A stretch of DNA of 64,000 nucleotides from Methylomonas sp. Lineage in GTDB: Bacteria; Pseudomonadota; Gammaproteobacteria; Methylococcales; Methylomonadaceae. Under the pieces are notes generated by a model that saw only the letters and a program-made list of their open reading frames with translations, was not told the DNA's origin and searched no databases. The position numbers and the translations under genes are program-made. Shown in pieces: positions 43,136-51,126 of the stretch. The DNA lies in assembly GCA_002928965.1 (NCBI GenBank), contig PERU01000009.1, positions 1-64,000 on the forward strand. Reading direction: 5' to 3'. Positions within the stretch are counted from its first letter, which is position 1. Every line of letters begins with the position of its first letter.

Positions 43136-43684
43136 ATGAAGACGATATGGCTATTTCCAAAAACACTGTTCAGCTCAGGTTGGCAGCGGGTTCGATTTAC
43201 CAAACAAAATGCGCTGCCGCAGTCGGTAAGCCTGTTTGCTTTGTTGTATTTGGCTTGGGTGTTATTCAGCTGGCCCCAATTGCCCGGTATCCATTCGCCG
43301 GTCGATTCTGCACTGGGCGTTCAGTCTGCAAGTACGGTTGAATCGGTGGTATTGGCTGATTATTTGCAAATAGCCGAATGGCAACTGATGGGCCAGGACA
43401 GCCGCGACAGCCAAGACAGTCTGTCCACTGCCGCATTAACCGCGACCCCACTGCAACTCAAATTGCTCGGTACTTTTTTCCTGTCGCAACAACCTCACAA
43501 CAACTATGCCGTCATTCAGTCGGCTGAAGGGATGCAGAAAAAATATCGACTGGGTGAATCGCTGCAAGAAGGTGCCAGTCTGCATGCCGTTGAAAAAAAT
43601 CGGGTGGTCTTAAAGCATAACCAGCAGTTGGAGTATCTGGCGTTCGATCCAAATAACCTGGCTGTATTGGCGCCTCAAGATTAA
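43136..43684 (+). CDS. gspC: Type II secretion protein C (inner-membrane HR-domain protein)
   Basis: 182 aa. A short cytoplasmic N-terminus is followed by one TM helix (SLFALLYLAWVLFSW, residues ~33-47) and a periplasmic homology region (TPLQLKLLGTFFLSQQPHNN; RLGESLQEGASLHAVEKNRV). There is no PDZ domain, so this is a short GspC. It links the inner-membrane platform to the GspD secretin. It is 25 bp upstream of gspD. ATG 43136 is chosen for the TM-containing frame; an ATG at 43132 opens another frame. Confidence 0.85.
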   Translation: MKTIWLFPKTLFSSGWQRVRFTKQNALPQSVSLFALLYLAWVLFSWPQLPGIHSPVDSALGVQSASTVESVVLADYLQIAEWQLMGQDSRDSQDSLSTAALTATPLQLKLLGTFFLSQQPHNNYAVIQSAEGMQKKYRLGESLQEGASLHAVEKNRVVLKHNQQLEYLAFDPNNLAVLAPQD

Positions 43685-43709
43685 TACCCTCTAAAAATTA
43701 CAGTCCTTC

Positions 43710-45584
43710 ATGAAAAAGCTCGCCATCCGGTTTTGCTGTTTATTGTGTATCGTCTGCCAGATTGCCTGGGCGGAAAAAGATGAGTTTTCTCTAAATTTCA
43801 AAGATGTGGATATCCGGGCCTTGATCGAGACAGTCGCGGATGCCACCGGTAAAAACTTTGTGGTTGACCCGCGCATTACCGGCAATATCAGTGTGGTCAC
43901 CTCAACCCCGATGCGCGCAGCGCAGGTGTATGATGTGTTTTTGTCGATATTGAAAGTGCACGGTTATTCGGCAATAGCCAACGGCAATATCATTAAAATC
44001 GTGCCCAATGTCGGTGCCAAGCAAGATGGTGAACCGGGCGAATTGCGCCTCGATGCCAAAAGCGGCGACGAACAGCAAACCCGTATCGTACAAGTGCAGC
44101 ATGTAGAAGCCAATCAGCTAGTGCAAACCTTAATGCCGCTGATGCCGCAATACGGTTTTATGGCGGCGATTCCCGAAAGTAACACCGTGATCATTTCCGA
44201 TACCGCCGCCAACGTCAAACGGCTGGAAATGATGATTCGGCAAGTGGACAAGAGCGACACTCAGAATATTGAAGTCATCAATCTGCAGCATGCCAATGCC
44301 GCTGATTTGATTGTGCCTTTGAATAACCTGATTACCTCCAGCAATGCCGGAAAAAGCTCAGGCGCAACCCCGCCCATGGCAGCCGACGAGCGCACCAACA
44401 GCATCATCATCGGCGGCAACACCGACACCCGTTTGCAAATGCGCGCTCTGATTGCCAATCTGGATTCGCCGATTGAAAAGGATGGGAATACCGAGGTGAT
44501 TTACATGCGCTATGCGCTGGCCAAGGATATGGTGGAAACCCTGACCGGTGTAGGCTCATTGAAAGATGACAAATCGGAGCAGGCCAAAGCCAAGGCCAGT
44601 GGCGATAAAGCATTCGATGTGCGGGCCGATGAGGCCGCCAATGCTTTGATCATCACAGCCCCGCACGACAAAATGAGAACGCTTAAAAACGTGGTGCGGC
44701 AACTGGATGTCAGGCGGGCGCAGGTGCACATCGAGGCGATTATTGCCGAAGTGCGGTATGACAAAAATCAGCAGCTGGGTGTGGAATGGCAAACCAAACC
44801 CGATGGCACCGTGTTTGGAGCTTACCGGAAAGATGCCGATAACGCGTTAAGTTTGTCGCAATTTGTCACCACCGCAGGCAAAGGTTTGAGCATAGGGTAT
44901 CTGGCCGGTAGTGAAATCAAGGCTTTGCTGAATGCCTTTGCCACCGACACGGATGTCAATGTGTTGTCGACCCCGTCACTGGTGACACTGGATAACGAAG
45001 AAGCCAGCATCATCGTGGGTCAGAATATTCCGCTGAATACCGGCAGCTTTACCACCAATACCTCCGGGGCCAGCAACCCATTTACCACCATTCAACGCCA
45101 GGACGTGGGTATCAAATTAAAAGTGTTGCCGCAAATCAACGAAGGCGACGCAGTCAAATTGAAAGTTACCCAGGAAGTGTCCAGCGTCACAGGCGATGAC
45201 GGCCAAAGTTTCGATAAACGTCAAATCGAAACCTCGGTGCTGGTCGATGACGGCAAGGTTTTGGTGCTGGGTGGGTTGATCAAGGACGATGTCACTCAGG
45301 TGGTGGATAAAGTACCGCTGTTGTCGGATATTCCGTTGTTGGGCCAGTTGTTTCAATCGACCAACACCAAGGTCAATAAAACCAATCTGATGGTGTTTTT
45401 GCGGCCGCAAATTATCCGTGAGGGCGGCCAGTCAACCGGCATAACCCATGACAAATACAACGACATGCGTGAAAAGCAGCAGCAGTTCAACCAGGAGGGT
45501 TTGCAATTGATGCCGGATGAACCACAGCCGTTGCTGGAACCGTTACCTGAACAATTAGGCGTTGAAAACGCCCCAAAGCCCTAG
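43710..45584 (+). CDS. gspD: Type II secretion outer-membrane secretin
   Basis: A 624-aa secretin with a signal peptide (KKLAIRFCCLLCIVCQIAWA). N0 begins FSLNFKDVDIRALIETVADA, N1-N3 repeats span ~125-330 (QLVQTLMPLMPQYGFMAAIP; AADLIVPLNNLITSSNAGKS), and the C-terminal secretin domain has VNVLSTPSLVTLDNEEASII and the signature VPLLSDIPLLGQLFQST. It would form the outer-membrane exit channel. The tail is Q/P-rich, without a clear pilotin lipobox. It is encoded between gspC and gspE. Confidence 0.95.
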   Translation: MKKLAIRFCCLLCIVCQIAWAEKDEFSLNFKDVDIRALIETVADATGKNFVVDPRITGNISVVTSTPMRAAQVYDVFLSILKVHGYSAIANGNIIKIVPNVGAKQDGEPGELRLDAKSGDEQQTRIVQVQHVEANQLVQTLMPLMPQYGFMAAIPESNTVIISDTAANVKRLEMMIRQVDKSDTQNIEVINLQHANAADLIVPLNNLITSSNAGKSSGATPPMAADERTNSIIIGGNTDTRLQMRALIANLDSPIEKDGNTEVIYMRYALAKDMVETLTGVGSLKDDKSEQAKAKASGDKAFDVRADEAANALIITAPHDKMRTLKNVVRQLDVRRAQVHIEAIIAEVRYDKNQQLGVEWQTKPDGTVFGAYRKDADNALSLSQFVTTAGKGLSIGYLAGSEIKALLNAFATDTDVNVLSTPSLVTLDNEEASIIVGQNIPLNTGSFTTNTSGASNPFTTIQRQDVGIKLKVLPQINEGDAVKLKVTQEVSSVTGDDGQSFDKRQIETSVLVDDGKVLVLGGLIKDDVTQVVDKVPLLSDIPLLGQLFQSTNTKVNKTNLMVFLRPQIIREGGQSTGITHDKYNDMREKQQQFNQEGLQLMPDEPQPLLEPLPEQLGVENAPKP

Positions 45585-45590
45585 ACAGTG

Positions 45591-47105
45591 ATGCATGTCA
45601 TGGATACGGCTGAATCAGACTTGATGCCCACTGCAGTTCTCCTACCCACTTACGGTTTTGCCAAACGGCACGGCGTGGTGGTTGAGCGACAGCAAGAGGG
45701 CTGCGCGGTTTTTTATCGCGGTGATGCGCCGGTATCGGCCTTGCTGGAAGTGCGTCGCCTGTTGGATCAGCCTGCGGATTTTCAAACCGTATCCGACCAG
45801 GAATTCGAGCGGCGGTTACAAGCGGCTTACGAGCACAAAACCGGCCATGCCCAGCAAATGGTCAATGATTTGCACGAGAATGTGGATTTATCCGAGATGG
45901 CCCAGCACTTGCCCAAGCCGGAAGATTTGCTGGAAAGCGAAGACGAAGCGCCGATTATTCGCTTGATCAACGCCTTGCTCACCGAAGCCATCAAGGAAAA
46001 TGCCTCGGATATTCATATCGAACCCTACGAATCGCGGATGGTGGTGCGGTTTCGGGTGGATGGGGTGTTGCGGGAAATTATCGAGCCGCAGCGGGAATTC
46101 GCGCCGATGGTGATTTCCCGCTTGAAAGTCATGGCCAAACTGGATATTGCCGAAAAAAGACTGCCGCAGGATGGACGGATTTCCCTGAACATCGGTGGCC
46201 GCACCGTCGATGTGCGAGTGTCAACCTTACCGTCCGGACACGGCGAACGGGTGGTATTGCGCTTGCTGGACAAGCAGGCCAATCAACTCGATTTAAGACA
46301 GGTTGGTATGGCTCAACAGGAACTGAATTGCATTCGCGGCATGATTGCCCGCCCGCACGGCATCATTTTAGTGACCGGCCCCACCGGTTCCGGCAAAACC
46401 ACCAGCTTGTACGCCATCGTCAATCAACTCAATGAACGCAGCCGCAACATTCTGACGGTGGAAGACCCGATCGAATATTACCTGGACGGGATTGGCCAAA
46501 CCCAGGTCAACAGCAAGGTGGAAATGACCTTTGCCAAAGGCTTGCGGGCCATTCTGCGGCAAGACCCGGATGTGGTGATGGTAGGCGAAATCCGCGACCG
46601 TGAAACCGCCGAAATTGCCGTACAGGCCAGTTTGACCGGGCATTTGGTGCTGTCCACCCTGCACACCAACACGGCGGTCGGCGCCATTAGCCGGCTGCGG
46701 GACATGGGCGTGGAACCGTTCCTGCTGGCATCCAGTTTAGTCGGCGTGATTGCCCAGCGTCTGGTCAGAAAACTCTGTCCGCATTGCAAACAGTCGACAC
46801 GGATCAGTGGCAGCGATTGTCGCAAGTTGGGCTATGTCGGCGAGGATGACGCAGTGCTGGATGTGTATCAGCCTCAGGGCTGCACGCACTGTCATGGACA
46901 TGGTTACAAAGGCCGGGCCGGCATTTTTGAACTGATCCCGCTGGATAATCAGATGGCGAAACTGATCCACGACGGCGCTGCCGATTTGGCGCTGGAGCGG
47001 CATGCCCGCACCCTCGCGCCCAGTATTCAGCAAAGTGCGCTGGACAAAGTGCTGGCCGGTGAAACCAGTCTGGACGAAGCCTTGCGCATGACATTAAAAG
47101 ACTAA
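45591..47105 (+). CDS. gspE: Type II secretion ATPase
   Basis: A ~504-aa secretion ATPase. Walker A is GPTGSGKT (about residue 263), Asp box ILTVEDPIEY, Walker B MVGEIRDRETAEIA, and the zinc motif CPHCKQ...CTHCHGHGYKGR near residue 400-440. It powers pseudopilus assembly at the inner membrane. Several starts are possible (GTG 45588, ATG 45591, ATG 45600) and none has a clear Shine-Dalgarno sequence. It follows gspD by 6 nt. Confidence 0.95.
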   Translation: MHVMDTAESDLMPTAVLLPTYGFAKRHGVVVERQQEGCAVFYRGDAPVSALLEVRRLLDQPADFQTVSDQEFERRLQAAYEHKTGHAQQMVNDLHENVDLSEMAQHLPKPEDLLESEDEAPIIRLINALLTEAIKENASDIHIEPYESRMVVRFRVDGVLREIIEPQREFAPMVISRLKVMAKLDIAEKRLPQDGRISLNIGGRTVDVRVSTLPSGHGERVVLRLLDKQANQLDLRQVGMAQQELNCIRGMIARPHGIILVTGPTGSGKTTSLYAIVNQLNERSRNILTVEDPIEYYLDGIGQTQVNSKVEMTFAKGLRAILRQDPDVVMVGEIRDRETAEIAVQASLTGHLVLSTLHTNTAVGAISRLRDMGVEPFLLASSLVGVIAQRLVRKLCPHCKQSTRISGSDCRKLGYVGEDDAVLDVYQPQGCTHCHGHGYKGRAGIFELIPLDNQMAKLIHDGAADLALERHARTLAPSIQQSALDKVLAGETSLDEALRMTLKD

Positions 47106-47108
47106 GCC

Positions 47109-48320
47109 ATGCCGGCATTTGAATATCAGGCCATTGATGCGCAAGGTCGATCGTTAAAGGGCACGCTGGAAAGCGATACCGCCAAAACTGCCCGCCAGCA
47201 ACTCAAGTCCAAAGGCTTGATCTTGCTGGAGGTTAAAGAAGTACAAAAAAAAGAAACCGCTGGTCGCACGGCACTTTGGCAACAGCGCATCGGCATGCGC
47301 GCGCTGGGGCACATCACCCGCCAACTGGCGGCATTGCTGAAATCCGGGTTGGCGATCGACGAAGCCCTGGCCATCGTGGCCCGGCAACTGGAATCGGCCA
47401 GCGCCCGACGGATTCTACTGGCGGTCAGAAGCCGGGTACTGGAAGGTCAGAGTCTGGCCCAGGCCTGCCAGTGGTTTCCCAGTACCTTTCCGCCTTTGTA
47501 CCGGGCTACCATCGAAGCCGGCGAATCCTCCGGCAAATTGGATCAGGTGTTGGAAAAACTGGCCGATTATTTGGGCGAAAAAGGCCAGTTACATCGCAAA
47601 CTGCAAATGGCCATGATTTATCCGTTGTTGTTGACTTTGGTATCATTGCTGGTTGTCATCGGCTTGCTAACGTTTGTGGTGCCGGAAATTACCGGGGTGT
47701 TCGACAAAATGGGCCAGGAATTGCCTGCCATCACCCAGGGTCTGATAGCTTCTAGCGACTTCTTCAAACAGTATGGTCTGCTGTTGCTGATCATCGCCAC
47801 AGTGACCGCATTTCTGGTTAAATTGCTGCTACGGCAAGACAAGCCGAGGTTGCAGTTTCATCGCTGGTTGTTGACCATGCCGATGGTCGCCAAATTTTCC
47901 AGAGGTATCAACAATGCCCGCTTTACTCGCACCCTGGCGATTTTAACCAACAGTGGCGTGGAATTGCTGGTGGCCTTAAGAATATCCAGTCAGGTACTTG
48001 CCAACGATGCTATGCGCAAGGCCGTGGAAACCGCCGCGCTCAGGGTGAGGGAAGGCCAGAGTTTGAGCAAGGCGCTGGAAACCAGCCGCTTGTTTCCGCC
48101 GGTGACCATTCATCTGGTGGCCAGCGGTGAGGCCAGCGGGCAATTGCCGCGCATGCTGGAAAGCGCCGCCGATGATCAGGAACGCGACATACAGGATTTG
48201 ACCGAATTGACGCTGGGCCTGTTCGAGCCGGCGCTGATTTTAAGCATGGGTTTGTTAGTGCTGTTGATCGTGTTGGCGATTTTGCTACCGATTTTTGAGA
48301 TGAACCAATTAATTCGATAA
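47109..48320 (+). CDS. gspF: Type II secretion inner-membrane platform protein
   Basis: A 403-aa protein with the two repeated GspF domains (ITRQLAALLKSGLAIDEALA; TRTLAILTNSGVELLVALRI) and three TM segments (PLLLTLVSLLVVIGLLTFVV; YGLLLLIIATVTAFLV; LILSMGLLVLLIVLAILLPI). The N-terminus AFEYQAIDAQGRSLKGTLES is standard. It would anchor GspE. The pseudopilin genes gspG-K and gspL-N do not follow; an alkaline phosphatase gene does. Confidence 0.95.
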   Translation: MPAFEYQAIDAQGRSLKGTLESDTAKTARQQLKSKGLILLEVKEVQKKETAGRTALWQQRIGMRALGHITRQLAALLKSGLAIDEALAIVARQLESASARRILLAVRSRVLEGQSLAQACQWFPSTFPPLYRATIEAGESSGKLDQVLEKLADYLGEKGQLHRKLQMAMIYPLLLTLVSLLVVIGLLTFVVPEITGVFDKMGQELPAITQGLIASSDFFKQYGLLLLIIATVTAFLVKLLLRQDKPRLQFHRWLLTMPMVAKFSRGINNARFTRTLAILTNSGVELLVALRISSQVLANDAMRKAVETAALRVREGQSLSKALETSRLFPPVTIHLVASGEASGQLPRMLESAADDQERDIQDLTELTLGLFEPALILSMGLLVLLIVLAILLPIFEMNQLIR

Positions 48321-48347
48321 TCAAGCCAGAGGGTTACAGGAGAAGAC

Positions 48348-49952
48348 ATGATCAATCTGCGCAAAAGGCTGTTGTCGACCGGGGCCGCTTTGGCATCGCT
48401 TATCGGGGTATCAATATCTGGCGAAGTCATTGCTGATGCGTTTGAACATGGCGGGCGGACGCCGGCATCGGCGGAGGAATGGTTTGCCGCTGGACAGCAG
48501 GAACTGCAAGGTCAACATGCGGCTCCCCAACCATTGGCGCGCGCCAAAAACGTCATTTTGTTCATCGGTGACGGCATGGGAGTGTCCACGGTAACGGCAG
48601 CTCGCATCCTGGCCGGGCAGATGGCCGGGCGGGATGGCGAATACAACCGGCTGAGTTTTGAGCGTTTTCCCTATTTGGCGCATTCGGTAACTGCCAGTGC
48701 CAATCAGCAGACCCCTGATTCAGCACCCACCGCTACCGCAATGGTTACTGGTGTTAAAGCCAACGACGGGGCGATTTCTGTCAATCCTGCCCTGGATCGC
48801 TTCAATGCCGATGCCGGACTCACTCAGGCCCATAGCCTGAAAACCCTGTTGGAACGGGCCGAACAGCGCGGCATGTCCACCGGCGTGGTGACAACTGCGC
48901 GGGTCAGTCACGCCACCCCGGCGGTGAACTATGCGCATATTGCCAATCGGGATTGGGAATGCGACAGCGATTTGCCTGCCGGTGCCACGGTGAAGGATAT
49001 TGCCCGGCAGTTGCTGGAGTTTCCGTATGCTGATGGGCTGGAGGTGGTCTTGGGAGGAGGGCGGAGTCAGTTCATGCCGAAAGACCGTAATGATCCGGAA
49101 TATCCCAGTCAACAGGGCAAACGCCGGGACGGACGAGATTTGACCGAGGAATGGCGTATAAAAAATCAAAATGCCGATTATGTCTGGAATAAGGCCCAGT
49201 TTGATGCCGTTGATTCTGAGCGTATCGATCATTTGCTGGGTTTGTTCGAGCGCTCGCACATGCATTATGAAGCGGATCGCCCGGCAGATGTGGCCGGTGA
49301 GCCTTCCTTGGCTGAAATGACCGAAAAAGCCATCAAAATTCTGCGCAAGAACCGTAAAGGGTATTATCTGATGGTGGAAGCCGCTCGTATCGACCAAGCC
49401 CATCATGCCGGTAACGCTTATCGGGCTTTGACCGATGCGGTAGCTTTATCGGATGCCGTTAAAACAGCCAAACAGCTGAGCAGCGATAAAGACACGTTGA
49501 TTTTAGTGACTGCCGACCATAGCCACGTTTTCAGTATTGCCGGTTACCCCTCGCGCGGCAATCCGATTTTGGGTAAAACGGCAATTGATGGCGAAATGAC
49601 CAAAGACGCGCTGGGTCTGCCCTATACCACGTTGACGTATGCCAACGGCCCAGGCTGGACAGGTGGCATGCAACGCAAGGTATTCAATCCGGCCACTGAA
49701 AGCGCAGAAGCGGCCACCTATGCAGGCGGAAACCTGCGCCCTGATTTAAACAATGTTGATACCGGTAATCCCAACTATATGCAGGAAGCCACTGTGCCTA
49801 TGGTCGCCGAAACCCATGCCGGTGAAGACGTGGCGATTTATGCGGATGGTCCTGGCGCCTATCTGCTGCGCGGCACCCTGGAACAAAACGTGATTTATCA
49901 TCTCATGGCCGAAGTACTGGGTATATCCAGGAAAGATGGCATTGAGCATTAA
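48348..49952 (+). CDS. Alkaline phosphatase, probable secreted
   Basis: 534 aa with an N-terminal signal peptide (LLSTGAALASLIGVSISGEV, then IADA). Metal site NVILFIGDGMGVS, nucleophile Ser ~125 in DSAPTATAM, VSHATPAVNYAH, and metal ligands in MVEAARIDQAHHAGN and VTADHSHVFS define the PhoA-type alkaline phosphatase superfamily. It would release phosphate from esters. Shine-Dalgarno AGGAG precedes the ATG. It follows gspF directly, so it may be a substrate of this secretion system, as phosphatases are of other T2SSs. Confidence 0.92.
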   Translation: MINLRKRLLSTGAALASLIGVSISGEVIADAFEHGGRTPASAEEWFAAGQQELQGQHAAPQPLARAKNVILFIGDGMGVSTVTAARILAGQMAGRDGEYNRLSFERFPYLAHSVTASANQQTPDSAPTATAMVTGVKANDGAISVNPALDRFNADAGLTQAHSLKTLLERAEQRGMSTGVVTTARVSHATPAVNYAHIANRDWECDSDLPAGATVKDIARQLLEFPYADGLEVVLGGGRSQFMPKDRNDPEYPSQQGKRRDGRDLTEEWRIKNQNADYVWNKAQFDAVDSERIDHLLGLFERSHMHYEADRPADVAGEPSLAEMTEKAIKILRKNRKGYYLMVEAARIDQAHHAGNAYRALTDAVALSDAVKTAKQLSSDKDTLILVTADHSHVFSIAGYPSRGNPILGKTAIDGEMTKDALGLPYTTLTYANGPGWTGGMQRKVFNPATESAEAATYAGGNLRPDLNNVDTGNPNYMQEATVPMVAETHAGEDVAIYADGPGAYLLRGTLEQNVIYHLMAEVLGISRKDGIEH

Positions 49953-49961
49953 AGGTTCTCC

Positions 49962-50690
49962 ATGTTGAAGCCAGCACATTTCGCCGTCATCAAACGGGTC
50001 TTTGCTGTTTGGGTGGTGGCATTGTCAGCCTGTAGCACGCCATCCACGCCACCCGGAACTGACATCACTGTCATCGATCTGACTGCAACCCGCTTGCCGG
50101 CAATAGCGGCGGAGTTTGTCACCACCCGCACTGGCGATGATCATTCTGTGCTGCCTGAACCGGTCGTGTGGCGGCTGTGGCGGAATAGTCAGCAAATCAT
50201 CACCGAACGGCCCCAACTGGCTATCGGCGAATTGTGGCAACGCGACGGTCAAACCATTATTCATCGCAAGTTGTATTTCGCTGATCAACGCGCCATCGAA
50301 TTTCAAGAGGATGACTTGAAAATGCTGCAGTTAGCGTCATCCTGGCAAAAATTGTCGCTGGTACTGGATCCCGGACTGTTGCAGCAATTGACCGCCAGCG
50401 AAATTGAATGGACAGAGGGTTACCCGCTGCGTGACTATCAGGGCAAATTGCAGGGCAACGACTGGCACGTTGTGATGCGCATGGATCTGGCTTTGCCCAG
50501 CCTGATAGAGCGTCGACAAGGAGAATTTTTCGAACGCACCGAACTGCTAAAAGCCTATCCCTTGAGTCAATCCCCCTGGCAGCCCTCATCGGCAGACAGT
50601 GTCGAGATCATCGACTATGCTGACCTGGGTGACAAGGAGACCGACCCCTTCGTCATTAAAGTTCAAGCCCAAATGGGGCATGATCACTAA
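49962..50690 (+). CDS. Putative lipoprotein downstream of alkaline phosphatase
   Basis: 242 aa with a lipobox (VWVVALSAC, Cys ~24) and therefore probably membrane-anchored. The mature part (LAIGELWQRDGQTIIHRKLY; FFERTELLKAYPLSQSPWQP) is not a family I recognise. It starts 9 nt after the phosphatase stop, so the two are co-transcribed and might function together. Which membrane it sits in cannot be told. Confidence 0.8.
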   Translation: MLKPAHFAVIKRVFAVWVVALSACSTPSTPPGTDITVIDLTATRLPAIAAEFVTTRTGDDHSVLPEPVVWRLWRNSQQIITERPQLAIGELWQRDGQTIIHRKLYFADQRAIEFQEDDLKMLQLASSWQKLSLVLDPGLLQQLTASEIEWTEGYPLRDYQGKLQGNDWHVVMRMDLALPSLIERRQGEFFERTELLKAYPLSQSPWQPSSADSVEIIDYADLGDKETDPFVIKVQAQMGHDH

Positions 50691-50816
50691 ATCGGTCGTC
50701 AAATTAAATCGCTAGGAGCTGAGATAGAATAGAAAAACTGGACAATTGACCACAGCAGATACTGATCAATGCATTATTAAGACACTGTCTATTGTGGCAA
50801 AAATTTCTCTGACCAC

Positions 50817-50837
50817 ATTCTCGGACGGACTCCTAGT
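50817..50837 (+). repeat. 21-bp direct repeat, copy 1
   Basis: This copy contains CTCGGACGGACTCCTAGT. It differs in one of 21 bases from the copy at 59791-59811, on the same strand. The two copies bracket a ~9 kb block (nuclease, cohesin-like protein, lapG, lapD, metalloprotease). Origin unknown. Confidence 0.7.
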
Positions 50838-51005
50838 CACGGGTGAGTGTGTTGTGGGTTGTTCGTATTTCGACATTGTTCATCACCAACGGCCCACAAC
50901 AAACGCCAACTGCTGTTTTTAGGTTTCATGCCCGTCAGGTTGAATCAGATGGTCAAAAATCGAATTCTTTTTAAACGTAATACGTTTAACCAATCCTTTC
51001 GCAAA

Positions 51006-51023
51006 ATGTCATGCTTTCGTCAT
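51006..51023 (+). promoter_or_regulatory. Pho-box-like site (PhoB) upstream of the nuclease
   Basis: ATGTCAT-GCTT-TCGTCAT: two 7-bp direct half-sites 11 nt apart, as in the PhoB consensus CTGTCAT-N4-CTGTCAT. A -10-like TTAAATA (51034-51040) begins 11 nt downstream, the normal spacing for PhoB-activated promoters that lack a -35. It lies 103 bp before the nuclease start codon. This fits phosphate-starvation control of an extracellular nuclease. Confidence 0.6.
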
Positions 51024-51126
51024 GACGGTATCCTTAAATAGGTCCCGTAAAGTTCACGGCGCTGGCGACGGTCTGTCCTAATGGGCAATCCGTTCGCCTT
51101 TTTTCTTTCGTTGCAGGGATAGGTCT

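Larger units (their letters stand above)
50691..51126 (+). promoter_or_regulatory. Intergenic region upstream of the nuclease gene
   Basis: 436 bp. It contains the direct repeat copy at 50817-50837, an inverted repeat tgttgtggg/cccacaaca (50850-50858, 50893-50901) and a Pho-box-like site (listed separately). No gene is supported; the 64-codon frame at 50847-51041 overlaps these signals. Confidence 0.6.

Noticed and set aside
48720-49406. 228-codon minus-strand frame antisense to alkaline phosphatase
   Set aside because: Antisense to catalytic motifs of a clear enzyme gene; no independent evidence.
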